A stretch of DNA of 64,000 nucleotides from an uncultured Verrucomicrobiota bacterium (GTDB taxonomy: Bacteria > Verrucomicrobiota > Verrucomicrobiia > Opitutales > Opitutaceae), in the NCBI GenBank assembly GCA_913058185.1, contig CAJXQX010000007.1, forward strand, positions 1 through 64,000, given 5' to 3'. Position 1 is the stretch's first letter; each line of letters opens with the position of its first letter. A program made the position numbers and the translations under genes. Positions 37,126 through 47,180 of this stretch are shown in pieces. Below the pieces are notes generated by a model. The model did no database searches. It was not told the DNA's origin and saw nothing but the letters and a program-made list of their open reading frames with translations.

Positions 37126-37995
37126 CTAGGTGTTGAGTCGGTGGGCTTTGATGGTGTTCTTCATCAGCATTGCAACCGTCATGGGACCGACTCCCCCGGG
37201 AACTGGGGTGATCTTGGAAGTCAAAGGAGCGACCGCATCGAAGTCGACATCGCCGACCAAACGGGTGCCGGATTTGCGGGTTTCGTCTGGAATTCGGTTG
37301 ATCCCCACATCGATGACCACCGCTCCGGGTTTGATCATATCCTTGGTCACGAAACGAGGGCGACCGATGGCTGCGATCAAGACATCGGCCAAGCGGGTGA
37401 TAGCAGGGAGATCTTGGGTTGCAGAATGACAGATCGTCACGGTGCCGTTGGCTCCGGCTTTCTTTTGCAGGGCCAGAAGTGCGATCGGTTTGCCAACGAT
37501 TAACGAGCGGCCAACTACGACGACGTGTTTGCCCCGAAGATCAACATCACTTCGTGCGAGCATTTCCATGATGCCGGCGGGCGTGCAAGAGGCGAAGCCG
37601 GTATCATCCTCTTGGGCGATCTTTCCCAAGTTGAGGGTGTGAAAACCATCGACATCCTTGTCGGGGGAAACGCGGCGAAAAATGGCCAGTTCGTCGAGAT
37701 CACCGGGTAGCGGTGATTGCACCAGGATGCCGTCTACTTCGGGATCCGCATTGAGATCATCGATCAGGGTTTCGAGCTCGGTTTGAGTGATCGTCTCAGG
37801 AGGTAGAATGATGCGACTGGTCACGCCGATCTCGGCCGCGGTTTTCTCCTTCTTCTTAACGTAGGAAATCGAAGCTGGGTCGTCGCCGACCCGCACGAGT
37901 GCGAGGCAGGGAGCGCGACCCTCTAGTTTCGCGACTTCGGTCTTTAATTCAGCTACGATTGTGGCGGCGATTTGGTTTCCGCTGATAAGTTCCAT
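37126..37995 (-). CDS. folD: Bifunctional methylenetetrahydrofolate dehydrogenase/cyclohydrolase
   Basis: 289-residue one-carbon enzyme converting 5,10-methylene-THF to 10-formyl-THF. It shows [23 protein letters not shown] (with the catalytic Lys), [59 protein letters not shown] and the end [17 protein letters not shown]-like segment. The start at 37995 was chosen. The frame extends to 38022, into the end of the SH3-like gene 23 bases upstream. Confidence 0.95.
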   Translation of the reverse strand: MELISGNQIAATIVAELKTEVAKLEGRAPCLALVRVGDDPASISYVKKKEKTAAEIGVTSRIILPPETITQTELETLIDDLNADPEVDGILVQSPLPGDLDELAIFRRVSPDKDVDGFHTLNLGKIAQEDDTGFASCTPAGIMEMLARSDVDLRGKHVVVVGRSLIVGKPIALLALQKKAGANGTVTICHSATQDLPAITRLADVLIAAIGRPRFVTKDMIKPGAVVIDVGINRIPDETRKSGTRLVGDVDFDAVAPLTSKITPVPGGVGPMTVAMLMKNTIKAHRLNT

Positions 37996-38018
37996 AGGGG
38001 AGTGAAGCGTTTGGGGGC

Positions 38019-38822
38019 TCAACGAAGTTGGAGAGACTCGACCGTAATGACAATGTCAGTGGTGTCCGGGATCGGGCGAGCGGTGCCGTAAACGACCACG
38101 CTGAGTCGCATGTAGTTTTCGACGGGGGTATTTAGTAAAATACGCTTGAGATCAAGGTAGGCAAAACGAGTGCCAGACTTGGTTTGGAGAGCGAAATCGT
38201 AGGGGCGTCGTGGACGCAGCGGAGAGCGCGTAGATACGAGGATGCCTTCGAATAACCGGGGCAGCGAAGCGAGGCTCTCGCGTTCCGCGGCGGTGCGGTT
38301 GATCGCTTTTCCAATCGTCGGCTTATCCACCGTCGTTGAGTTAGTATCACCGATGAAACCGTCGTGCAGGGTGGCGGCGGGGATTTCGGGAGCGGTCCGC
38401 ATCACGCGATCCGGAGTGGCCCCGAAGACGTATCCGGTCACCGGTTGCTCGAGTTGCAGCTGAGTCCATCGTCCTCTTAGCCCGGTAATCTTAACCTTAT
38501 CGTCCACCGTTGATTGGGTCAGGACCGGCGTGGAGGTCTTGGCTCCGAGGTGCAGGGGCGCTCCAGGCTTTACCTCGAGATCTTTGCCGATGTAGCGGTT
38601 TTCCACGAAAACGTCGTGAGGCCCGGCCAGCGCTACGGTGGTCCAACCGGATGCCGCAGTATTCTCTGAAACCGGATCGGGCAGGGTTTCGCCTGGTTTG
38701 ATGAGGCGAAGCACCGGCGAACCGGAATCAGGTCGCAAATGAACGGGGGTCGAGCGCTTCGCGACCTCGGCGAGGAGCGACGTGGCGAGAAGGGTGGTGA
38801 CGAAAAATAGCTTAACGAGCAT
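38019..38822 (-). CDS. Exported SH3-like domain protein
   Basis: 267 residues with a signal peptide ([18 protein letters not shown]). Two segments resemble bacterial SH3 repeats: [21 protein letters not shown] and [17 protein letters not shown] followed by [16 protein letters not shown]. The C-terminal half ([20 protein letters not shown], then [11 protein letters not shown]) forms a beta-rich domain of unknown kind. The start at 38822 overlaps the end of the pseudouridine synthase by eleven bases. Probably a periplasmic cell-wall or protein binder. Function unknown. Confidence 0.75.
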   Translation of the reverse strand: MLVKLFFVTTLLATSLLAEVAKRSTPVHLRPDSGSPVLRLIKPGETLPDPVSENTAASGWTTVALAGPHDVFVENRYIGKDLEVKPGAPLHLGAKTSTPVLTQSTVDDKVKITGLRGRWTQLQLEQPVTGYVFGATPDRVMRTAPEIPAATLHDGFIGDTNSTTVDKPTIGKAINRTAAERESLASLPRLFEGILVSTRSPLRPRRPYDFALQTKSGTRFAYLDLKRILLNTPVENYMRLSVVVYGTARPIPDTTDIVITVESLQLR

Positions 38823-39609
38823 GAGACGATCGGGTGGGCTTAATAACAATGGCGTCATGATTGGGCATCGGGGCGGTAGGAGATTGGAACAAACGGTCGA
38901 TGTCTTTGCGAGAAAGTTGCTTCACCGCTCGCAAAGGAATTCCTCGAAGCGGAAGTCCCCCGATTTGATACCTCCGCAGGCGTTTTACGGGGAACCCGAT
39001 CGCGAGGAACAACTGACGAATCTCGCGCTTTTTGCCGTGGTGCATCCATACGTCCAGCTCGGTCGACTCTTCTTTGCGTGGATTTACCAGTGCAGCTCGT
39101 TCGACTCGGAACCACTCTTCTTCCATCTTCACGCCTCTGACGAGCAGGGGAAGGCGAGCCTGCGGGAAGGGAATGTCGAGACGGACCTGATACCGCTTCA
39201 CCACGACGTTGCGCGGGTGCATCAGTTTATTCGCCAAGTCTCCGTCGGTGGTGAGGATCACGAGACCCTCCGAATCCTTATCGAGCCGTCCGGCGCAGAA
39301 GAATCGACGATTTAGAAGTTGTTGAGGGAGTAGATCGAATACCGTACCGGGATTGTGAGGGTCGTCGTTGGAGCAGACCAAGCCACGAGGTTTGTGCACC
39401 GCAAGGGTCATAGGCTCGTGGCGGGGCGGACGGATGCGTTGGCCATCGACGGAAACTTCGTCGACTCCAGGCGTCACTTTTTGGCCGATTTTGGCAATTT
39501 TGCCGTTCACGCGAACGTCTTCGGCCTCGATCAACGTTTCCGCGGCCCGGCGGGAGCAGATCCCGGCGTCGGCGATAAATTTTTGGAGACGAATTTCGGC
39601 AGTTTTCAA
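38812..39609 (-). CDS. RsuA/RluB/RluE-family pseudouridine synthase
   Basis: 265 residues: an N-terminal S4 RNA-binding domain (RLQKFIADAGICSRRAAETLI) followed by the catalytic domain with VHKPRGLVCSNDD, GRLDKDSEGLVILTTDG (catalytic Asp) and ELDVWMHHGKKREIRQLFLAIG. The S4 domain and overall form fit RluB or RsuA. Which rRNA uridine it modifies is not shown. A basic tail follows. First gene of a minus-strand run with the SH3-like gene and folD. Confidence 0.9.
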   Translation of the reverse strand: MKTAEIRLQKFIADAGICSRRAAETLIEAEDVRVNGKIAKIGQKVTPGVDEVSVDGQRIRPPRHEPMTLAVHKPRGLVCSNDDPHNPGTVFDLLPQQLLNRRFFCAGRLDKDSEGLVILTTDGDLANKLMHPRNVVVKRYQVRLDIPFPQARLPLLVRGVKMEEEWFRVERAALVNPRKEESTELDVWMHHGKKREIRQLFLAIGFPVKRLRRYQIGGLPLRGIPLRAVKQLSRKDIDRLFQSPTAPMPNHDAIVIKPTRSSHAR

Positions 39610-39735
39610 AGCCCCGGCAGTTGGCTGGATTTGAGCAGGGGACGCAAGGATTGAGACGGAATCTTCCTGCTAAATTTTACTCGGCAAAGTAAGGCTTGCG
39701 CGGGGCGAGGTCCCAATTGATCAAATACTGGCTAC

Positions 39736-40908
39736 ATGTCCTCAGAAAACGCCGTATCTCTGTATTCCAAGACCAATCCTTTTCCTGCTCGGATTTCCGA
39801 GAATCGATTGCTCAATGCGCCCGGGTCTGCCAAGGAAACCCGCCACTTCATCGTCGACATCAATGGCAGTGGGCTGAGTTACACGGTGGGTGATTCGTTG
39901 GGCGTCTTTTCGGTGAACCGCACCGAAGAAGTCAACGAGTTGATCGCTGAGATTGGCGCTACCGGCGACGAATTGGTTTCACCGGCGATGCTCAAGTTGG
40001 AGACCCCGATCATCTTGCGTGAGGCTTGGACCAGCCGTCTAGCGCTGGCGGGTCCGACGCCCAAGCTGCTGAAGACTTTGGCGGAAAAGGTTACGGATGA
40101 GGCCGAGAAAGCTCAATTGGCCGATTTACTCGATCCCGAAAACAAGGACGCGCTCAGGCCCTGGCTCGAAGAACGGCACTACATCGACATCCTGCAGGCG
40201 TTTTCCAGCGCGAAGCTTTCCGCCCAAGAGCTGGTGGACTTGCAGCGCAGGTTGATGCCCAGACTTTATTCGATCGCTTCCTCTCCGCGGGTTTCGCCGC
40301 AATGCGTTCACCTCACGGTGGCTGTCGTGCGTTATGAAACCAACAACCGTGAGCGGGTGGGGGTTTGCTCAACCTTCATGGCTGATCGCGTCGAGGTGAA
40401 CGAAACACCGGTGCCGGTCTTTGTTTCCAATTCTCACTTCGGTCTGCCCGAAGATCATGCCGACCGCGACATCATCATGGTGGGACCTGGCACCGGTATC
40501 GCGCCGTTCCGCGCGTTTGTGCAGGAGCGAGCGGGTCAGTCGGGCCATGGTCGCAACTGGGTGTTCTTCGGCGATCAACACGAGGCCACCGATTTTCTTT
40601 ATGCCGACGAGTGGAAAAATTACGTGGCCGAGGGTGACGTGACTAAACTCGATCTCGCCTGGTCCCGCGACCAAGCTGAAAAAATCTATGTGCAGGACAA
40701 GATGCGTGAAAGCGGAGCCGAACTCTGGCAGTGGCTCGAAGGCGGCGCGATTTTCTATGTCTGCGGAGACGCCAAGCGCATGGCCAAGGACGTGGACAAA
40801 GCGCTTCACGACATCGCGGCCACACAGGGCGGCCTGTCCGAAGAAGGCGCCGTGGCGTTCGTGAAACAGCTCAAGAAAGACAAGCGCTACCAGCGCGATG
40901 TCTATTGA
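39736..40908 (+). CDS. CysJ/cytochrome P450 reductase-like flavoprotein without flavodoxin domain
   Basis: 390 residues. It begins with the connecting FAD domain (SLGVFSVNRTEEVNELI, then a helical insert), followed by the FAD motif RLYSIASSPRVSPQ, the NADP part VCSTFMAD, GPGTGIAPFRAFVQER, VFFGDQHEATDFLYADEW and the C-terminal IFYVCGDAKRMAKDVDKAL. This is the C-terminal part of sulfite reductase flavoprotein alone. The FMN domain is absent, as in the short sulfite reductase subunits of several bacteria. It may pair with a separate flavodoxin or hemoprotein. Neither is in the window. Confidence 0.88.
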   Translation: MSSENAVSLYSKTNPFPARISENRLLNAPGSAKETRHFIVDINGSGLSYTVGDSLGVFSVNRTEEVNELIAEIGATGDELVSPAMLKLETPIILREAWTSRLALAGPTPKLLKTLAEKVTDEAEKAQLADLLDPENKDALRPWLEERHYIDILQAFSSAKLSAQELVDLQRRLMPRLYSIASSPRVSPQCVHLTVAVVRYETNNRERVGVCSTFMADRVEVNETPVPVFVSNSHFGLPEDHADRDIIMVGPGTGIAPFRAFVQERAGQSGHGRNWVFFGDQHEATDFLYADEWKNYVAEGDVTKLDLAWSRDQAEKIYVQDKMRESGAELWQWLEGGAIFYVCGDAKRMAKDVDKALHDIAATQGGLSEEGAVAFVKQLKKDKRYQRDVY

Positions 40909-40926
40909 GGCCGATATTAATCGGCT
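40909..40926. terminator. Hairpin between two convergent genes
   Basis: GCCGAT (40910-40915) and ATCGGC (40920-40925) with loop ATTA, between the CysJ-like gene and the symporter. No T run on either strand, so only a weak candidate. Confidence 0.35.
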
Positions 40927-40929
40927 GAA

Positions 40930-42855
40930 CTAATTCGAGGCTTTCAGGAAGAGCCCGCCCATGGCGAAGAGGATGGCCGCAAGGGTGAGGTAAGCAAAGG
41001 CGTGCGCCCCTGCGTAGAGCACCAGGAAGACCAACGGCACCACGGCGAGTCCGATGGCGCTCCAACCGATAATACGATTGGGACGGCCGCCTTCGGTGTC
41101 TTCGCCCACTTCAGCTAGCACGTCGACGGGCCGCTTAATACGCTCGTAAAACTCAGCGGTTCGGGCAGGTAAAGCGGTGATATCTTTACCGTAAAGTGGG
41201 GTAAAAACGAAACTGAGCCCGGCCAGACCGACTGCGGTGAGGCCAAGCCAGAGAACGCTGCCCTCACCACCCAGGGCGCGCGCGGCCACTTCGCCGGTAA
41301 TGGAGTAGGTGGAGACCAGCCCCAGCGACATAAAGACGATCGCGCCCAGCCCCGCACATGCCAGAGCGGCATGTCCGCGACTGCGATTATGGAGCCCTCC
41401 CAGCCACCGGGAGAGCATCAGAACGGAGAAGGATGTAATCACCACACAGATGTATTGTGGGCCCAGGGCCCAATTGAAGTCGAATCGGGTGAGAGAGGCC
41501 ACGGCGATGCCGCTGATAATCGAAGGGATGGCCGCCCACGTGGAGGGGATCTTTGTGACCACCCCAACCATCAGAGGCACGGTCACGGGAATACCCACCA
41601 ACCCCAGCACAATGTTGGCGAAGGTGAAGAGTCCCCATGAACTGTTCACAATGATCTCCGCCATAATGATGGCGGCGAACGCCAGGCAGACCACCACCGA
41701 CCGACCCACCCAGAGCAGTTCTTTTTGAGAGGCCTGCTTGCGGAAGTGCCCCTTGTAGAGGTCAATCGAGACAATGGAAGAGAGGGTGTTCCACACACTA
41801 TCAAGGGCCGACATGGAGGCCGCGATCATGGCGGCGATGAACAAGCCAATGACGCCGGCGGGGAGGTAATGCACCACCACCGCGATGAAGATGGATTCAT
41901 CGGCTTTGGCGCTGCCCGCGAATGCGGCCAGTTGACTGACCTCGGGCCAGAGCATCTTGCCCACCAGCGGTGGCAGACCGAACAAGAAAGGGGAGAGGCA
42001 GTAGAGGGCGATGGTCACATAGCCCGTGCGTTTGGCGGCTTTTTCGTCCTTCACCAGGAAGAAACGCTGCGCCTTGTCACCCACCACGGTGCCGAAGATG
42101 GCCTGGGCGACCAGACCGATCATGAACCAAGGTGAATAGAAGGCGCCGTTAGGTAGGTGGTGTTCGAACGTCAGGGGAGGCAGCCCTGCCCGTAATTGCG
42201 TTAGCGAGATGGCGTTCTCGCCGAAAAAGACGATGATGAGTAGGACCACGCACACCGAGAGCAGCACGATGAACTGGAGCACATCGGTCATACTCACGGC
42301 CCAGATGCCTCCGGCCACCGAGTAGAGCAGCACGAAGAAACCAAAAAAGATAATCAAACCATCCACCGCCCACGGCACATCGGGGAACAGGGCTGGAGCT
42401 GAGATGCGGGCAACGGCTGCGAGATGCTGCCCCGGCCAATAAAGCATGCTGATACATAGCACCACGCCGATCACCAGACGCGTGGTGTGGTTGTATCGCT
42501 CCTCCACATATTCCACCGGCGACGAGATGCGCGCTCGCCGCCACTTCACGGCGGAGAACAGGAAGCCGATCACAAACCCGATGGGGTTGGCCACGAAGAA
42601 TAAGAGGCCAAACCAACCGGTGTTATAGACAAAACTGGCCGCTCCCGTAAACATCCAGGCCGAGAAGGTCGACATGTAGAGTGATACCCCCGCCGCCCAC
42701 CAGGGGATGCGATTACCCCCGACGAAGAAGTCCTTGCCGGTTTTGTTATTCTTGGTGAAGAGGAAACCGGCCGCAAAAACGGCGATCAAATACAACACCA
42801 CCACGAAGTAGTCGGCCTGGGAGAGTCCGGAAAATTCTGGAGTCGATTGGTTCAT
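40930..42855 (-). CDS. Sodium/solute symporter family transporter
   Basis: 641-residue membrane transporter of the SSS family with about fourteen hydrophobic segments. Recognisable parts are DYFVVVLYLIAVFAAGFLF at the start, GGNRIPWWAAGVSLYMSTFS (the conserved first-helix region), SPVEYVEERYN, the LYSVAGGIWAVSMTDVLQF segment typical of the family, and SALDSVWNTLSSIVSIDLYK. The C-terminal extension contains two further helices. The substrate (sugar, amino acid, urea or other) is not shown by sequence. Divergent from a metallophosphoesterase. Confidence 0.9.
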   Translation of the reverse strand: MNQSTPEFSGLSQADYFVVVLYLIAVFAAGFLFTKNNKTGKDFFVGGNRIPWWAAGVSLYMSTFSAWMFTGAASFVYNTGWFGLLFFVANPIGFVIGFLFSAVKWRRARISSPVEYVEERYNHTTRLVIGVVLCISMLYWPGQHLAAVARISAPALFPDVPWAVDGLIIFFGFFVLLYSVAGGIWAVSMTDVLQFIVLLSVCVVLLIIVFFGENAISLTQLRAGLPPLTFEHHLPNGAFYSPWFMIGLVAQAIFGTVVGDKAQRFFLVKDEKAAKRTGYVTIALYCLSPFLFGLPPLVGKMLWPEVSQLAAFAGSAKADESIFIAVVVHYLPAGVIGLFIAAMIAASMSALDSVWNTLSSIVSIDLYKGHFRKQASQKELLWVGRSVVVCLAFAAIIMAEIIVNSSWGLFTFANIVLGLVGIPVTVPLMVGVVTKIPSTWAAIPSIISGIAVASLTRFDFNWALGPQYICVVITSFSVLMLSRWLGGLHNRSRGHAALACAGLGAIVFMSLGLVSTYSITGEVAARALGGEGSVLWLGLTAVGLAGLSFVFTPLYGKDITALPARTAEFYERIKRPVDVLAEVGEDTEGGRPNRIIGWSAIGLAVVPLVFLVLYAGAHAFAYLTLAAILFAMGGLFLKASN

Positions 42856-42959
42856 TCGAGAAACAGGGCAAGAGTGATGGAGATGAACTCAACCCCAAAA
42901 AGTAGGGGTGGAGATGTGCTCGAGTTCGATGCTTATACGAATGATCCTAAAAAATCTGC

Positions 42960-43907
42960 ATGAATAATTCTGAAAATTACGAAAGTTGGTCATTCGTTTT
43001 CGCGACGGATATACATATCGGCTCACTTCGGTCTTACCGATTTCAACCGGCTTGGAACGAAAATTGGAAGACTGCTCGGTCTCAGATTCAGCAGCGGAGA
43101 CCCGATTTGGTGTTGGTGGGTGGAGATATGACTCGTGATGGCAGCACCCACGTGGAGGAGTTGGTCGAATCAAAGCACGATTTGGAAACGATGGGTATGC
43201 CGGTTCATGTGATTCCGGGAAATCATGAAGTGGGCAATAAGTGGTCCCCGGATTCGTCGGTGGCGATTAGGTCAGAATACCTGCACCGCTACCAAGAGGT
43301 CTATGGGGCGAGCGAGTGGTCATTTGTCCAGGGGACGGGGCCGAACACGGTCCGCTTCACCGGATTGAACGCGTTTCTACTCGGTAGCGGTCTACCGGAA
43401 GAGGCTCTGCTTCGGGCGTGGCTGGATGGTCTGGAGCGCGACTCGAGGGCGGCGCATCATGTTTGGATGATTCATCCATCGATGTTTGTGGATCGGTTTG
43501 ATGAGGCGGATTTTGATTCCGTCACGGATCGGGTGCCGTGGTATTTTGGGCTGAATCAAGTGGACCGAGAATACCTCTGGGACGTGATGCGTCGAACGGG
43601 CGTTACTCAGGTTCTCAGCGGGCACATTCATTGCCGGCGCCACGTCCGCCATGCCGGGGTGGATTTCTATTTAGGCCCGGCCACCGCGTTTCCGCAATGG
43701 GGCGAACGTTGGCCGGACGGTGATGCGACTCTCGGCTTTATGGAGTTCACCGTCTCGGAGGGTGCAATCACACCCGAGTTCGTGCCGTTGGATCGAGTTT
43801 CCGATCAAGTTGGTTATGGCCCGGGTGGGAACCCGCCGATTGAAGGGCGCGACTATTCGGTCGCGCGGGAGCAGCCCGCTTTCAAACCGTGCCGGGACGA
43901 GGACTAA
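42960..43907 (+). CDS. Cytosolic metallophosphoesterase, calcineurin type
   Basis: 315 residues without a signal peptide. Metal motifs in order: FATDIHIG (D-x-H), VLVGGDMTRDG (GGD), VIPGNHEVGN (GNHE), MIHPSM (the single H) and LSGHIHCRRH (GHxH). All ligands are present, so it should be an active phosphodiesterase or phosphatase. Different in sequence from the exported one at 2935-3798. Substrate unknown. Behind it begins the first MITE-like element. Confidence 0.87.
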   Translation: MNNSENYESWSFVFATDIHIGSLRSYRFQPAWNENWKTARSQIQQRRPDLVLVGGDMTRDGSTHVEELVESKHDLETMGMPVHVIPGNHEVGNKWSPDSSVAIRSEYLHRYQEVYGASEWSFVQGTGPNTVRFTGLNAFLLGSGLPEEALLRAWLDGLERDSRAAHHVWMIHPSMFVDRFDEADFDSVTDRVPWYFGLNQVDREYLWDVMRRTGVTQVLSGHIHCRRHVRHAGVDFYLGPATAFPQWGERWPDGDATLGFMEFTVSEGAITPEFVPLDRVSDQVGYGPGGNPPIEGRDYSVAREQPAFKPCRDED

Positions 43908-43920
43908 CTGCTGAATTCGA

Positions 43921-44266
43921 TGTCGGGCTTTATGGGCCAGATGACAGCAGATGCAGAACACTTTTGGGCTTACTGGATGGCGCGCTCGGCGAGCACGCCC
44001 TACCTCATATTTACCTATTCATGCATGTAAATGGGTAGGGTGGTTTCACCGAAACCGCCGTTTCATCCCGCACACTCGGAGGAGAGCAGGAGGCCGATTC
44101 CACCAATCAAAATCTGTTGGCCGAATCCCCTTTAGATACCTCTCCAGCCCTTTTGCTCCTTTTGCAGGTCTACTGTTCCGCATCATGTGTCATCTGGCCC
44201 ATAAAGCCCGACCCGCACGAGGATTACGTATCCGATTTGTGGGTCCGGCTTTATGACCGACATGTT
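43921..44266. mobile_element. MITE-like element, copy A (non-coding, long terminal inverted repeats)
   Basis: The left end 43922-43960 and right end 44174-44212 are inverted repeats: 35 of 39 positions match, the outer 25 perfectly, beginning GTCGGGCTTTATGGGCC. A third, degraded terminus of the same family lies just outside at 44243-44263 (GTCCGGCTTTATGACCGAC). Inside are a 29-bp block (43979-44007, GCGCTCGGCGAGCACGCC core) and a GTAGGGTGGTTTCACCGA block. No open frame of note. Copy B at 62693-63057 shares ends and both blocks. It sits between two convergent genes and fills the 43908-44288 gap. No clear target-site duplication. Confidence 0.7.
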
Positions 44267-44288
44267 GCGTCTTTTCTCGTCCCGCTCT

Positions 44289-45925
44289 TCACGGTTCGAG
44301 CAAAGCTTCGCGGAGTGGGTAGGTGTTGAGCATGTTATCGGTCCAATTCTTCACCTCGGGCCGGATCAGATACTTGTTGGTGTAGTGATATATCGGAGCG
44401 ATGGGCATCTCCTCAAATAGGAGCTCTTCCATGGTTGTGAAAATCTCCCACCTCTTTGTGGGCTCCACTTCCTCAAGCGATGCGGTCAGCAGTCGGTCAT
44501 ATCCGGCATTTGACCACCCGGCGACGTTGAAGCCGTGGCCGGTGCGTGTGCTCTCGAGGAACCGGGTCGGATCGTCGGGCGCGACGATGTAGGCGTTGCG
44601 CGCTATATCGAAATTCCCGAGGTGGATACTGTCCAAGTAAACCTTCCACTCCTGATTCTCCAGCTGGATGTCCACGCCCAGTTCCTTCTGCCACATTTGT
44701 TGCACCGCTTCGGCAATCACGCGGTGGTTTTCGGATGTATTGTAGAGCAGGGTGATGGTGGGGAAGCCTTCGCCGCCGGGGAAGCCAGCTTCGGCCAATA
44801 GCTCCCGAGCTCTCTCGCGGTTGAGCGATACCCCTGGAACGGTTGAGACGTATCCGCTGATGCCATCAGGGGTGAAACGGTGGGCGGGGAGTTCTCCAGC
44901 GCGGGTGATCTCGTCCGTGATTCCTTTCCGGTCAATGGCCATGGCCAAGGCCTGTCGCACGCGGGCGTCATCGAGTGGAGGACGGGTGGTATTGAACGAA
45001 TAGTAGTAGGTCCCCGAGAACGGTGATATCCGAAGCTCGTCGGGCCTTTCCTTGCGGTAGGTTTCGATCTTAGTGACCGGCACGCCGTAAGTGCGATGGA
45101 GCTGAACCGCGCGATAGGCTGCATCCTCGAAGGTCTCGCTCTCGATCGGAAAAAATTTGATGTGATCGAGATTAACATTATCGCGATCCCAATAGGTCGA
45201 ACTACGGGATACTTGGATGAATTGATTTTGTTTCCATTCGGTCAATACGTAGGGACCGTTACTCACGATGTTCTCCAGTCGAGTCCACTGAGTGCCTTTG
45301 CGATGCATTCCCCCGTGTTGCTTGAGCACATGGACAGGTATCGGGAACCATGTCCGAGCAGACATCATCCGCAGGAGAAAAGGGGTGGGGCGGGCCGCGC
45401 GGATTTCGAGGGTGCGATCATCAATTGCGCGGCAACCGACCGTGCTGAAATCAGCGGATCGACCTTGATTGAAGTCAGTGGCACCAGCCATGAAATAGAG
45501 CGCTTCGGAGTTTTCGGAAGCAATCTCAGGGGGAGGATGCGCTCGGAAGAACTTACAAAATCATGAGCAGTGACGGACACGCCGTCCTACCATTTCGCAT
45601 CAGCGCGAAGATGAAAGGTGTAGGTGACGTCGTCTTCCGCTAGTTCCCAGCTTTCGGCTACACCGGGGAGCGGATCGAGGGTGACAGGGTCGTATCGCAC
45701 CAGCCCTTCGAATAATGCCAGGACCAATGCCGACTCCGGACTACCGGTAACAATTTGCGGATCGAGATCCGCCGGTTCGGTGCCGTTGGCGAGTAACAAG
45801 GTATTGGATGCGTTGGCTTGTTGGACCAGCGTCGTGCGGTCGCGGCAGCCCGGGCTCAACCCGATTAGGCCAATCGCCACAATATAGAAAAATGAGCTAG
45901 GGGGGCGAAGGGGCAGGGGAAGCAT
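44289..45925 (-). pseudogene. OppA-like peptide ABC transporter substrate-binding protein, inactivated
   Basis: A gene for a secreted SBP family 5 protein, about 540 residues if repaired. The first part has a lipoprotein signal (IVAIGLIGLSPGC), NGTEPADLDPQIV and LRADAKW. An in-frame TAG stands where WSDG is expected (one change from TCG, near 45588). The frame then runs DGVSVTAHDFVSS until a CCCCC run near 45530, where one base is missing, and resumes as MAGATDFNQGR, NGPYVLTEWKQNQF, RVRQALAMAIDRK and YNTSENHRVIAEAVQQMW to the end. Two independent lesions make sequencing error less likely than for the hydrolase. No permease or ATPase genes are nearby. Confidence 0.8.
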
Positions 45926-46051
45926 GACCAGGGAGGTTTGCGTGCCCGGTGCTGGGGTTGAAGATAATTCGCAGCCGCCGAGGGACTCGCCGGTGGATGC
46001 GAATTTTCTCCTCGCTACGTCTCCAAATAGTTCCGCTATATTCGGGTTCGT

Positions 46052-46792
46052 ATGACATTTACTGATCGCACCGCCTTGGTCACCGGCGCAGGCCGGGGAA
46101 TTGGCAAGGCCATTGCCGAAAATCTCGCCGCTAAAGGCGTGAAGCTCATCTGTGTCTCCAGGAATCCCGCCAGTTGTGGTGGAGTGGCTGATGCCATCAA
46201 CGCCGCCGGTGGAACCGCCGTCGCCCGTGCCGTGGATGTTTCCGACGGGCCAGCGGTGGCCGCGGCCGCGGCTGAGCTGCTCGAGGAATTCAAAAAGATC
46301 GATATCCTCGTAAATAATGCCGGTATCACTCGCGATGGACTGCTCGCCCGCATGTCTGAGGATGATTGGAACGCCGTGATTCAAACGAATCTTTCGAGCG
46401 CATTCCATTGGACGAAGGCCATCGGTTGGCCGATGTGTCGCAATCGGTGGGGGCGCATCGTAAATATTTCATCGGTATCCGGTATCATCGGGAATGCTGG
46501 TCAGGCTAATTACTCCGCCGCCAAGGCCGGTCTGATAGGGTTTTCCAAGACCACGGCAAAGGAATTCGCCCGCCGCAACGTCACCGTAAACGTTGTCGCC
46601 CCAGGATTTATTGAGACCGATATGACTGCCAAACTGAGCGAAGAAGTTCAAAAGGGAGTTACGGATTTCATCCCTATGCGCCGATTTGGGCAAGCTGCCG
46701 ATATCGCTCACGCCACATCCTTCCTCTGCAGCGAGGAAGCGTCCTATATGACGGGACAGGTTTTTACCGTTGACGGCGGTATGGCGATGTGA
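46052..46792 (+). CDS. fabG: 3-oxoacyl-[acyl-carrier-protein] reductase
   Basis: 246-residue short-chain dehydrogenase for the first reduction of fatty-acid elongation, using NADPH. It shows the cofactor loop TGAGRGIGKAIAENL, LVNNAGITRDGLLARM, the catalytic Ser in NISSVSG, Tyr-Lys in QANYSAAKAGLIGFSK and NVVAPGFIETDMT. The pattern and the neighbours acpP and fabF confirm FabG over other SDRs. ATG 46052 is chosen. Confidence 0.94.
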   Translation: MTFTDRTALVTGAGRGIGKAIAENLAAKGVKLICVSRNPASCGGVADAINAAGGTAVARAVDVSDGPAVAAAAAELLEEFKKIDILVNNAGITRDGLLARMSEDDWNAVIQTNLSSAFHWTKAIGWPMCRNRWGRIVNISSVSGIIGNAGQANYSAAKAGLIGFSKTTAKEFARRNVTVNVVAPGFIETDMTAKLSEEVQKGVTDFIPMRRFGQAADIAHATSFLCSEEASYMTGQVFTVDGGMAM

Positions 46793-46820
46793 AGCCTCCT
46801 CACCTTAGTAGCACTTCCAC

Positions 46821-47084
46821 ATGTCTGACCAAAAAACCATAGATCAACGGGTTAAAGAAATCATCGTTAACCAACTCAACGTCAACGAGGAACAAATTAC
46901 GCCTGAGGCGTCGTTCCTCGATGATCTCGGAGCCGACTCACTCGACACGGTCGAGCTGATCATGGCCTTCGAGGAAGAATTCAAGGACGATTTAAAGGGA
47001 GAAATCCCTGAGTCAGACGCCGAGAAGCTCCAGACCGTCGGTCAAGTGATCGAATATATTAAGGGTAAATCTGGCGACAGCTGA
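46821..47084 (+). CDS. acpP: Acyl carrier protein
   Basis: 87-residue acidic four-helix carrier. The phosphopantetheine Ser is in [21 protein letters not shown], the standard signature. Residues 1-12 are the usual charged start. It carries growing acyl chains for FabG and FabF, which flank it. Followed by its own terminator. Confidence 0.97.
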   Translation: MSDQKTIDQRVKEIIVNQLNVNEEQITPEASFLDDLGADSLDTVELIMAFEEEFKDDLKGEIPESDAEKLQTVGQVIEYIKGKSGDS

Positions 47085-47104
47085 TCCTTACGACTTTATT
47101 TTTT

Positions 47105-47153
47105 GGGCGTTCTACCCGGTCTCGTAAGAGTCTGTTGGTAGGGCGCCCTTTTT
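47105..47153 (+). terminator. Terminator behind acpP
   Basis: GGGCGTTCTACC (47105-47116) pairs with GGTAGGGCGCCC (47137-47148), with two G-T pairs, followed by TTTTTA. fabF behind it may therefore be partly uncoupled from acpP. Confidence 0.7.
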
Positions 47154-47180
47154 ATTTAACCCTCCTCTACGTATTGCTCG

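Noticed and set aside
45926-46408. N-terminal extension of the OppA-like frame
   Set aside because: Antisense to fabG. The lipoprotein signal begins at 45925.
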